Below are positions 14,901 to 21,623 of a stretch of 34,484 bases of DNA, piece after piece (the first letter of the stretch is position 1; each line of letters starts with the position of its first letter). Position numbers and translations under genes: made by a program. Source of the DNA: Myxococcales bacterium (GTDB lineage: Bacteria; Myxococcota_A; Polyangia; Haliangiales; SHYZ01); the NCBI GenBank assembly GCA_009692535.1, contig SHYZ01000013.1, forward strand, positions 1 to 34,484. The letters are read 5' to 3'. The notes beneath the pieces were generated by a model, which was given only the letters and a program-made list of their open reading frames with translations, had not been told where the DNA came from and made no database searches.

Positions 14901-17852
14901 GACCTCGCACTCATCGGCGCGGCCAACGACACCGTTGGAGCCAACCTCGCGCAAGGGTCCGCCACGGTGTTCCTGCGCACCGGCACGACCTGGTCCGAGG
15001 ACGTTCGCCTAACCGCAGGCGACGGCAGCACCGGCGACCAGTTCGGCGCGGCGGTCGCGCTCTCGGGACGCGACACGCTCGTGGGCGCACCAACCGCAAT
15101 CGGACCGTTCCCTTATGGCAATGCGCTCGAGGGCGCAGGGTTCGTCGGGCACGTCACCTACGCGAACGGCGCATCGTGTGTCGACGCCGCGGAGTGTACG
15201 AGCGGCTTTTGCGCCGACGGCGTCTGCTGCAACACCGCTTGTGGCGGCAGCGCGGCTGGCGACTGCATGGCCTGCTCGTCGACCCAGACCGCGGGCGCGA
15301 ACGGTGTGTGTGCACCACTATCGGTGGCCGTCGCGCCGACGGTGCTGTGTCGCGCTGCGGCGGGTGACTGCGATCAATCCGAGAGCTGCGTGTCGACGGG
15401 CACCGCTTGCCCCGCCGATGCCAGGGTCGCTGCAGCGACGACCTGCCGCCCCGCCGCCGACCTGTGCGACCTCGCTGATGCGTGCACCGGGACGAACAAC
15501 GCCTGCCCGTTCGACGCCAAGGTCGCCGAGCGAACGGTTTGCCGCGCCGCCACTGATCTGTGCGACGCAGCGGAGACCTGCACCGGCACCACCGACGCCT
15601 GCCCCATCGACGCGCTGGCCGGCGCGACGAGGATCTGCCGCGCACCGGTTGGCGCCTGCGATCTCGCCGAGTCGTGTACCGGCGCGACCAACGCTTGCCC
15701 GGCCGACGCCAAGGTTGCTGCCGCAACGGTCTGTCGCCCCACCGTCGGTCTCTGCGATGCAGCCGAGTCCTGCTCGGGCGTCGACAACACCTGCCCCGCC
15801 GACAGCAAGGCGCCACCGACGACGAGCTGCCGCGCCGCCGCCGCGCCGTGCGACGCAGTCGAGTTCTGCTCGGGCACAGCCGACGCGTGCCCCGTCGACG
15901 CCAAGGCGCCGCCGGCGACCGTCTGTCGCGCGCCCACCGGTCCCTGCGATGTCGTGGAGACCTGCACCGGACTGCGCGATGCGTGCCCCGCCGACGCCGT
16001 GGCCTCACCGACGACGATCTGCCGCGCAGCCATCGGCGCGTGCGACCTCGCCGAGTGGTGCTCGGGCACCAACGACGTCTGCCCCGCCGACGCCATGGTG
16101 CCCGCGGCCACCGAGTGCCGACCGCAAGCCGGCGCGTGCGACCTCGCCGAGTCCTGCTCAGGCGCGGACAGCACCTGCCCCGCCGACGGCAAGGCCGCCG
16201 TCACCACCCTCTGCCGTGCGCCCGCCGATCTCTGCGATGCAGCGGAAGTCTGCTCTGGCGACGACGACGTCTGCCCGACCGACGCCAAGGCCACGCCGAC
16301 GACGATCTGCCGCGTCGCCGTCGGACCGTGTGACCTCGCCGACGCCTGCTCCGGCACGGCCGACGCGTGTCCAGTCGACGCCAAAGCCGACGGCACCATC
16401 GTCTGCCGCGCGTCCGTCGACCTTTGCGACGCGGCCGAGAGCTGCAGCGGTAGCGACGACAGCTGCCCCACCGACGCCAAGTTCGACGCCACGATCGTAT
16501 GCCGCGCCTCAGCAGGACTCTGCGACCTTGCCGAGTCCTGCGCCGGCGCGACCGACGCATGCCCTCCGGACCTGCTCGCCAGCGCCGGCGCCCCCTGTCG
16601 CGCCGCGAGCTGCGCGGGCGGCACAGGCGTGCCCGCCGTCACCTGCGAGGGCAGCTCCATCGACTGCCCGCTCGCCGCCAGCTTGAGCTGCGAGCTCTTT
16701 GTCTGCGGCGCCGACGCTTGCCTTGGCGCCTGCGTCACCGACGGAGAATGCGTCGCGACCGCGTACTGCGTCGACGGCGCGTGCACCGGCCGACTCGACG
16801 ACGGGACGAGCTGCCCGGCGGATCGCCACTGCCTCTCGGGGCACTGCGTCGACGGGGTCTGCTGCGACAGTGCCTGCCCGTTGCAGTGCGAGGCGTGCGC
16901 CGAGCCGGGCACCGAAGGGAGCTGCACGCCGATCGTCGGGGCGCCGCGCGGCGCACGAACCGCCTGCGCCGACGACGACAGCGGGTGCGGCGGCGCGTGC
17001 GGCGGCACCGACGCTGCGGGCTGCGCCTTCCCCGACACCGACACTGCATGCCGCACCGCGAGCTGTCTCGACGCGCTCGCAACCGTCGCCGCCGGCTGCG
17101 ACGGCGCGGGGGCCTGCCCCGCTGAGACCACCGTCGCGTGCACGCCCTTCTCCTGCGCCGCCGACGGCCTCGCCTGCTCGGGCGACTGCGTCACGCACGC
17201 CGACTGCGCGAGCGAGCACTTCTGTCAGGCCGGCGCGTGCGTGCTCACGCTCGCCACCGGCGCCCCCTGCGCCGACGACGGCGCGTGCGCGAGCGGCTTC
17301 TGCGTCGACGGCGCGTGTTGCGACTCGGCTTGTGAGGGCCAGTGCGAGGCGTGTGGCGAGGCGGGGCGCGAAGGCGACTGCACCAAGGTGCTCGGCGAGC
17401 CACGCGGCGGTCGTGCAGCGTGCGCAAGCGACGGCAGCGCCTGCGCCGGCACGTGCAACCGCACCACCGCCGATGCGTGCGCATACCCCGACAGCGCCAC
17501 GACCTGCTCCGAGCGCCGCTGCGACTCGGCGATGCTCATCGACCTCGGCGTCTGCGATGGCGTAGGCGCGTGCACCGACCCGCCCGCGTTCCTCTGCCCC
17601 AACGGCTGCGAAGCCGGCGCGTGCCTGCCCTGCACCACCGACGACGAGTGCGCGACCGGCGAGGTCTGCGCGGCCGGCGTGTGCGTGACCGCCCCGCCGT
17701 CCACACCGACCGGCTGCGACTGCCGCATCGCGCGCGCCGATGAGCCGAGCCGCAGCGCCCGCGGCCTCCTCGTCCTACTCATCCTGCTCGGCCTCGGATC
17801 GCGCCTCGGATCGCGCCATCGCGCCCCGCCACGTCGCCCATATGTTCCTTGA
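11988..17852 (+). CDS. Giant surface protein: 14 FG-GAP blades, 13 disintegrin-like repeats, Cys-rich modules, MYXO-CTERM-like tail
   Basis: A 1954-residue predicted surface protein. TTG 11988 overlaps the previous stop (TTGA) and opens an Arg-rich leader plus hydrophobic helix (MIFRRTRLRLFLPLAVGAVV). Residues about 40-265 form a domain with NGPLGLEQGFDIARD and PIAIDPLVY, familiar upstream of FG-GAP propellers. Then come 14 FG-GAP-like repeats (GDHFGSSVALDGSTALIGA pattern), enough for two seven-bladed propellers. Thirteen repeats of exactly 32 residues follow from about 1121 to 1536, pattern CR.....CD..E.C.G....CP.D. More Cys-rich modules (SGFCVDGACCDSAC) lead to the tail: TGCDCR, a hydrophobic stretch LLVLLILLGLG and Arg-rich HRAPPRR, resembling MYXO-CTERM. 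It is probably exported, cleaved and surface-anchored by a myxosortase-like route, with an adhesive or recognition role (inference). Confidence 0.85.
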   Translation: MIFRRTRLRLFLPLAVGAVVAVGAVLALEFVPERAALRRSHEPTLRAPAVGDSRATTLADAPPALRSAWIAARQADGASDARYHARAEQTTLLIDNAAGGLEGRFDRRGVALRGAGLDGRLDARELRCGALAAAIGPAAPRVDRAPNRITLDRQVGAGFRVSEWYTNGPLGLEQGFDIARDRAGEPAHCDGDLLLALDTPGFVPALAEGAVRLASADGAHAFTYAELAATDATGRNLPAHFGVTAGGVTLAVDVRGAMWPIAIDPLVYLEDQRIGPAVAGEGAADDQFGASVALSVDAALVGAPHDTVGPNAAQGSVYYFRRIGGAWFEQTRLVAADGAAGDHFGSSVALDGSTALIGATDATVGGNPAQGATYVLTRSGFLWSQQQKLTQLDGAAGDHFGSSVALDGSSALIGARADDVAGNLDQGSATVFLRTGTIWTPQQRLDFGAASDDFGCSVALDGDSAFVGARLANVGANADQGAAYLFVRSGGSWTLQQRLFSVDGAPRDFFGHSVALDGSSAVVGATGADQGGVTDVGAAFVFVRTGTTWAAQQRLFVATLEAGDEFGTSVALSGDLALIGVGKADAGATDSGSAYLFERRADYWFKQEYAGSVFAGAFFPGALADRDSFGAAVALQGRTLLVGAPRDDIGVNPDQGSACVFDYQPLTASYFQQAQFSRGLGTNAIRFGHSVALSANTALVGTVADDVGAEEDQGSATVFVRTGTTWSRQARLTADDGAAYDNFGVSIALDGDTALIGADGANDGRGAAYVFLRSGTTWFQQARLIASGGALFDGLGGAVALSGETALVGAPGDTIGLATNCGSAFVFVRSGTSWSAQAQLFDTGGAANDHFATSVALVGENALVGAAGDDVGSRADQGSAFVFVRGGTSWSLEAQLVSSTGASGDGLGASVAFSGDSALVGAPAADIGTAVDQGSATLFVRSAAGWSEQAQLTTSSGAPGDGFGASVALSGDLALIGAANDTVGANLAQGSATVFLRTGTTWSEDVRLTAGDGSTGDQFGAAVALSGRDTLVGAPTAIGPFPYGNALEGAGFVGHVTYANGASCVDAAECTSGFCADGVCCNTACGGSAAGDCMACSSTQTAGANGVCAPLSVAVAPTVLCRAAAGDCDQSESCVSTGTACPADARVAAATTCRPAADLCDLADACTGTNNACPFDAKVAERTVCRAATDLCDAAETCTGTTDACPIDALAGATRICRAPVGACDLAESCTGATNACPADAKVAAATVCRPTVGLCDAAESCSGVDNTCPADSKAPPTTSCRAAAAPCDAVEFCSGTADACPVDAKAPPATVCRAPTGPCDVVETCTGLRDACPADAVASPTTICRAAIGACDLAEWCSGTNDVCPADAMVPAATECRPQAGACDLAESCSGADSTCPADGKAAVTTLCRAPADLCDAAEVCSGDDDVCPTDAKATPTTICRVAVGPCDLADACSGTADACPVDAKADGTIVCRASVDLCDAAESCSGSDDSCPTDAKFDATIVCRASAGLCDLAESCAGATDACPPDLLASAGAPCRAASCAGGTGVPAVTCEGSSIDCPLAASLSCELFVCGADACLGACVTDGECVATAYCVDGACTGRLDDGTSCPADRHCLSGHCVDGVCCDSACPLQCEACAEPGTEGSCTPIVGAPRGARTACADDDSGCGGACGGTDAAGCAFPDTDTACRTASCLDALATVAAGCDGAGACPAETTVACTPFSCAADGLACSGDCVTHADCASEHFCQAGACVLTLATGAPCADDGACASGFCVDGACCDSACEGQCEACGEAGREGDCTKVLGEPRGGRAACASDGSACAGTCNRTTADACAYPDSATTCSERRCDSAMLIDLGVCDGVGACTDPPAFLCPNGCEAGACLPCTTDDECATGEVCAAGVCVTAPPSTPTGCDCRIARADEPSRSARGLLVLLILLGLGSRLGSRHRAPPRRPYVP
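15348..16595 (+). repeat. 13 tandem 96-bp units encoding 32-residue disintegrin-loop-like repeats
   Basis: Thirteen consecutive units, each exactly 96 bases and 32 codons, begin at a Cys codon (TGT or TGC) and share the pattern CR.....CD..(E/D).C.(G/T)....CP.D........ . Four Cys per unit sit at positions 1, 8, 14 and 21. Copies are diverged at the DNA level but have no length change, so selection appears to hold the spacing. The pattern closely resembles the adhesive-loop segment of eukaryotic ADAM and snake-venom disintegrin domains (CR....(E)CD..E.C.G.S..CP.D), from memory of that family. Confidence 0.85.
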
Positions 17853-17877
17853 CACCCCTCGGGGGCTCGTCTATCCC
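17849..17877 (+). promoter_or_regulatory. Candidate sigma-70-type promoter for tRNA-Pro, overlapping the upstream stop codon
   Basis: A perfect -35 hexamer TTGACA (17849-17854), a 17-base spacer and a partial -10 TATCCC (17872-17877). Expected initiation is about 10-15 bases before the mature tRNA 5' end at 17898, which is reasonable for a short 5' leader. The TGA stop of the giant surface gene (17850-17852) lies inside the -35 box. The -10 matches only three of six consensus bases. Confidence 0.5.
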
Positions 17878-17897
17878 TGCCGCTGCAATTGCACTTT

Positions 17898-17973
<76 letters not shown>

Positions 17974-18005
17974 GCTCTTTTCTCGACCTCGGCCAGGAAG
18001 CCACA

Positions 18006-18593
18006 ATGCGGATTCTCGTCGTCGATGACGACACCGACATCTGTGAGTACTTCGAAGACTTCCTCGCCTCCGAGGGGTACGAGGTCACTTGCATCCTCGA
18101 TCCCACCAAGGCGATGGCCGAGGTGGAGGCGGGCGGGTACCACCTCGCCCTGATCGACCTGATGATGCCGAAGCTCTCCGGCATGGACCTCGTCGAGCAG
18201 CTCCGCCGGGCCGACGACGACCTCGCCATCGTCATCATGACCGGCCACCCGACCCTCGATACGGCCGCCGCGTCGATCGAGCACGACGTTTCGGCCTACC
18301 TGCGCAAGCCCTTCTCGACCGACGAGCTGCGCGCGGTGCTCCGCCGCATCGCCAAGAAGAAGGGGCTCGTCCTCCGCAAGGAGGAGGAGCTTCATCTCAC
18401 CATCGGGCGGACGATCCGCGAGCTGCGCAAGACCCACGGGCTCACGCTCAAACAGACCGCGCGGCGCACCAACCTATCGGTCTCGCTGCTCTCGCAGATC
18501 GAGCGTGCCGAGTCGTCGGCGTCGATCTCATCGCTGTTCAAGATCGCCACCGCGCTCGACGTGCCGCTGCGCGACCTCTTCGGCCCGTTCTAG
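18006..18593 (+). CDS. Response regulator: REC domain fused to XRE-type helix-turn-helix
   Basis: A 195-residue regulator. The N-terminal receiver has the acidic triad DDD at 7-9, phospho-acceptor Asp51 in ALIDLMMPKLSG, Thr79 in IMTGHP and Lys101 in LRKPFS, so it should be phosphorylatable. Residues about 130-190 form an XRE/Cro helix-turn-helix (GRTIRELRKTHGLTLKQTAR, SVSLLSQIERAESSASISSL). XRE output is uncommon compared with OmpR, NarL or NtrC types. ATG 18006 has AGGAAG five bases upstream. No histidine kinase gene is nearby, so it is an orphan in this window. It begins 34 bases after tRNA-Pro and may share its transcript. It converges on rpe, 42 bases away. Targets cannot be inferred. Confidence 0.9.
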   Translation: MRILVVDDDTDICEYFEDFLASEGYEVTCILDPTKAMAEVEAGGYHLALIDLMMPKLSGMDLVEQLRRADDDLAIVIMTGHPTLDTAAASIEHDVSAYLRKPFSTDELRAVLRRIAKKKGLVLRKEEELHLTIGRTIRELRKTHGLTLKQTARRTNLSVSLLSQIERAESSASISSLFKIATALDVPLRDLFGPF

Positions 18594-18635
18594 TTTCAGC
18601 CCGACTGCGCGAGCCGACCCGCCGTCAGCGATCGG

Positions 18636-19313
18636 CTACGCGCGTGCCGCTTCGCCGCGACGACGGAGCTCGGCGATGGTCTGGCCGTAGTCCTTGGTCG
18701 CAAAGATCCCTGACCCCGACACGATCACGTTCGCGCCGGCGCGGGTGATCACGTCGATGTTGTCGACCTTTACGCCACCGTCAACTTCGATATCGAGCAC
18801 AAGTCCGCGGCGATCGGCCTCCTGCCGGAGCGCCGTGATCTTCGGCAGCACGCCGTCGATGAACGCCTGCCCGCCGAAGCCGGGGTTCACGCTCATCACC
18901 AGCACCATCGCCAGTTGATCGAGGACGTAGTCGACCGCGCCGGCGGGGGTGGCGGGGTTCAGCGCTACCGCCGCACGCTTGCCGCGGGAGCGAATCGCCT
19001 GGATGGTGCGGTGCAGGTGGGGACAGGCCTCGGCGTGGACACAGATGAGGTCGGCGCCCGCGTCGGCGTACTCGTCGATCCAGCGATCGGCCTGCTCGAT
19101 CATGAGGTGGACGTCGAGCGGCAGGTGGGTCGCGGCGCGCACCGCGCGGATCACCGGCGGACCGATGGTGAGGTTCGGGACGAAGTGCCCGTCCATCACG
19201 TCGACATGCACGTAGTCGGCGCCACCGACGGTGATCGCGCGAACCTCGTCGGCGAGCCGGCCGAAGTCGGCGCTTAGGATTGACGGGGCGATGAGCAACG
19301 GCCGCGCGGACAT
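18636..19313 (-). CDS. rpe: Ribulose-phosphate 3-epimerase
   Basis: A 225-residue cytoplasmic TIM-barrel enzyme that interconverts ribulose-5-phosphate and xylulose-5-phosphate in the pentose phosphate pathway. Hallmarks are present in order: APSILSADF near the N-terminus, HVDVMDGHFVPNLTIGP with metal-binding His and catalytic Asp, DVHLMIEQAD, MSVNPGFGGQAFI, and the second catalytic Asp in DIEVDGGV, then a phosphate-binding VSGSGIF. Length is normal for the family. ATG 19313 gives MSARPLLIAPSIL. It is the last gene of the eight-gene minus-strand operon, 28 bases after rsmB. Confidence 0.97.
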   Translation of the reverse strand: MSARPLLIAPSILSADFGRLADEVRAITVGGADYVHVDVMDGHFVPNLTIGPPVIRAVRAATHLPLDVHLMIEQADRWIDEYADAGADLICVHAEACPHLHRTIQAIRSRGKRAAVALNPATPAGAVDYVLDQLAMVLVMSVNPGFGGQAFIDGVLPKITALRQEADRRGLVLDIEVDGGVKVDNIDVITRAGANVIVSGSGIFATKDYGQTIAELRRRGEAARA

Positions 19314-19341
19314 CGTGCGCGAACCGTAGCACGCAGCCTGC

Positions 19342-20685
19342 TCAGACCGGACGGCGCCGAAAGCGCGCGGCGAAGAAACCGTCGGCGTCGTGCCGATGTG
19401 GCCAGGTGAGCAGGTGTCCGCGCTCGTCGAGCACGGGCGCGAACTCGACGCCGGAAACCGCCGTTGGCGGCGGCGCGGGCTCGAACTCGGGGTGCGCGGC
19501 GAGGAAACGATCGACCTGCGCCGGCCCCTCCTCGTTGAGGAAGGTGCAGACGCTGTAGACCAGCACGCCACCCAGACGAACGCGCGGCGCGAGCGCGTCG
19601 AGCAGCCGGGCCTGCAGCTCGACGAGGCGCGGCAAGTCCGCCGGGCGACGACGCCAGCGCGTCTCGGGGTGACGACGGAGCACGCCGAGTCCCGAGCAGG
19701 GCGCGTCGAGCAGCACGCGATCGTAGTCGTCGGCGAGCGCGCCGGGCGGTGGCGCGGTGAGGTCGCACACGATGACGCGAAGACCGGCTTCGAGCCGCAT
19801 GCGCCGGGCGGCCTGCATCGCGAGGTCGAGCTTGCGCTCGGAGACATCGACGGCGTGAACCTCGACCCGCGCGAGCTGCAACAGGTGGGTCGCCTTGCCG
19901 CCCACGCCGGCGCAGGCGTCGAGTACACGCTCGCCGTCGCGAGCATCGCAGAGCCGGCCGACGAGCTGCGCGCCGAGGTCCTGTACGGTGCAGGTGCCGT
20001 CCTGAAATGCCGGCAGCGTCTCGGGCGCGCCGCCACCGCGCACGAGCAGCGCCTCGGCGAGGAGCGGCGAGACCTCGACGGTTGCGGTGGGCCGGTCCTC
20101 GCGCACGCGCGCGGCCAGCTCGTCGCGCGTGCCCCGAACCACGCGCAGCGTGACCGGTGGCGGGCGGTTCCAGACGGTAGCAGCCGCGACCGCCTCCTTC
20201 GCGCCGACGGCAGCGATGAGCTGTGCCCCGAGCCAGCGCGGCACCGAGTGAACCAGCTCGAGCACGCTCACCACGTCGGTGGCTGGCGGCGGCGGCGGCT
20301 CGCCATCGCGGCAGAGGCGCCTGAGCAGCGCGTTGGCGAACGACGCGACCTTGTCACCGGCCACCTCGCGAATCGCCCCCACGGCGTCGTTGACCACCGC
20401 GTGATCAGGAACGCGGAGATCGAAGTGCTGGTAGGCCGCCACGCGAAGCGCGATCAGCGCGGGGAGCGAGAGCTGCAGCTTGCCGTGCGCGGCGCACGAC
20501 GCGAGCGCGCGGTCGAGGCGCGTGCGGTGGCGCAGCACGCCGTAGACAATCTCGGTGGCGAGGCCGCGATCGGCCTGGCCGAGGGCCGCGCGCTCGAGCT
20601 CGGCGGCGAGCGCGAGCCCGGAGTACGCCTCCTCCTGCTCAACGCGCCGGAGTACCTCGCGTGCGACATCGCGGGCGGAGCTCAT
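19342..20685 (-). CDS. rsmB: 16S rRNA (cytosine-967-C5)-methyltransferase
   Basis: A 447-residue RNA methyltransferase. The N-terminal NusB-like domain (SARDVAREVLRRVEQEEAYS through FANALLRRL) is followed by a Rossmann methyltransferase domain. The SAM loop is VLDACAGVGGKATHLLQLA, motif IV is LLDAPCSGLG, and motif VI holds the catalytic Cys in VYSVCTFLNEEG, matching the two-Cys NOL1/NOP2/sun chemistry. The start overlaps the fmt stop as ATGA, the usual fmt-rsmB pairing. Full length and complete. Confidence 0.96.
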   Translation of the reverse strand: MSSARDVAREVLRRVEQEEAYSGLALAAELERAALGQADRGLATEIVYGVLRHRTRLDRALASCAAHGKLQLSLPALIALRVAAYQHFDLRVPDHAVVNDAVGAIREVAGDKVASFANALLRRLCRDGEPPPPPATDVVSVLELVHSVPRWLGAQLIAAVGAKEAVAAATVWNRPPPVTLRVVRGTRDELAARVREDRPTATVEVSPLLAEALLVRGGGAPETLPAFQDGTCTVQDLGAQLVGRLCDARDGERVLDACAGVGGKATHLLQLARVEVHAVDVSERKLDLAMQAARRMRLEAGLRVIVCDLTAPPPGALADDYDRVLLDAPCSGLGVLRRHPETRWRRRPADLPRLVELQARLLDALAPRVRLGGVLVYSVCTFLNEEGPAQVDRFLAAHPEFEPAPPPTAVSGVEFAPVLDERGHLLTWPHRHDADGFFAARFRRRPV

Positions 20686-21623
20686 GCGGCGCTCCCGAGC
20701 TGCGTCCCCGGCGCGATCGGTCGTCCGGCCACGAGGCCGCGCGCCGGCATCCGCTTGCGCCCCGGCAGCTGCAGCTCACGCAGCGCGACGGCGCCCTCGC
20801 CGCACGCGACGACGAGCCCCTGCTCGCCAACACCAAGCACCGTGCCGGCCACGCCCGCTCCGGGCGCGCCCGTTGCACCCCACGCCTTGAGCGGCTCGCC
20901 GGCGAGCAGCGTGAACGCGCCCGGCCAAGGATCGACCCCACGCACGCGGTCCACGACGCGCGCTGCGGGTTGCGTCCAGTCGATCCGGCCGTCCTCCTTG
21001 CCGAGGCGCGGCGCCAGCGTCGCGAGCGTAGCGTCCTGCGCGGTCTCGGCGAGCGTGCCGGCCTGCAATCGCTCGAGCGCCTCGCGCATCAAGTCGGCGC
21101 CGAGCTCCGCGAGCCGAGCGGCGAGCGTGCCCGCGGTGTCGTCAGGCGCGATCGGCACACGACGTGCGAACAGCATCGGCCCGGTGTCCATCCCAACGTC
21201 GAGCCGCATGATCGTGATGCCAGTCTCGCACTCGCCGTCGAGGATCGCGCGCTGGATCGGCGCTGCGCCGCGGTAGCGCGGCAACAGCGACCCGTGCACG
21301 TTGAGACAGCCGTGGCGCGGCACGTCGAGCACCGCCTGCGGCAGGATCTTGCCGTAGGCCACGACCACAGCGACCTCGGGTGCGAGCTCGGTCAGCTCGC
21401 GCAGAAACTCTTCGGTGCGTGCGGAGACCGGCTGCAGCACCGGCACCGCCGCCGCGAGCGCCACCGACTTGACCGCCGGCGCGAGGAGCTCGCGCCCGCG
21501 CCCCGCAGGCTTATCGGGCTGCGTCACCACGACGACGACGTCGTGCAGGGCGAGCAGCGCACGCAGCGTCGGCACCGCGAACTCGGGCGAGCCAAAAAAC
21601 GCGATGCGCAACCGCGGGCTCAC
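20682..21623 (-). CDS. fmt: Methionyl-tRNA formyltransferase
   Basis: A 313-residue enzyme that formylates initiator Met-tRNA using 10-formyl-THF. It shows the N-terminal RIAFFGSPEFAVPTLRAL, the TQPDKPAGRGR loop, catalytic Asn and His in CLNVHGSLLPRYRGAAPIQ, and the catalytic Asp segment RLDVGMDTGPML. A C-terminal OB-like domain follows (GRIDWTQPAARVVDRVRGVD). GTG 21623 overlaps the preceding stop as GTGA. The usual def partner is not adjacent; a DUF4388 protein gene occupies that position. Confidence 0.97.
   Translation of the reverse strand: MSPRLRIAFFGSPEFAVPTLRALLALHDVVVVVTQPDKPAGRGRELLAPAVKSVALAAAVPVLQPVSARTEEFLRELTELAPEVAVVVAYGKILPQAVLDVPRHGCLNVHGSLLPRYRGAAPIQRAILDGECETGITIMRLDVGMDTGPMLFARRVPIAPDDTAGTLAARLAELGADLMREALERLQAGTLAETAQDATLATLAPRLGKEDGRIDWTQPAARVVDRVRGVDPWPGAFTLLAGEPLKAWGATGAPGAGVAGTVLGVGEQGLVVACGEGAVALRELQLPGRKRMPARGLVAGRPIAPGTQLGSAA

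Noticed and set aside
15348-16595. Regular repeat array considered as a CRISPR
   Set aside because: Units are contiguous, diverged and coding, with no spacer/repeat alternation.
18636-20036. 466-residue frame extending rpe upstream
   Set aside because: The upstream part overlaps rsmB out of frame; the rpe start motif MSARPLLIAPSIL is at 19313.
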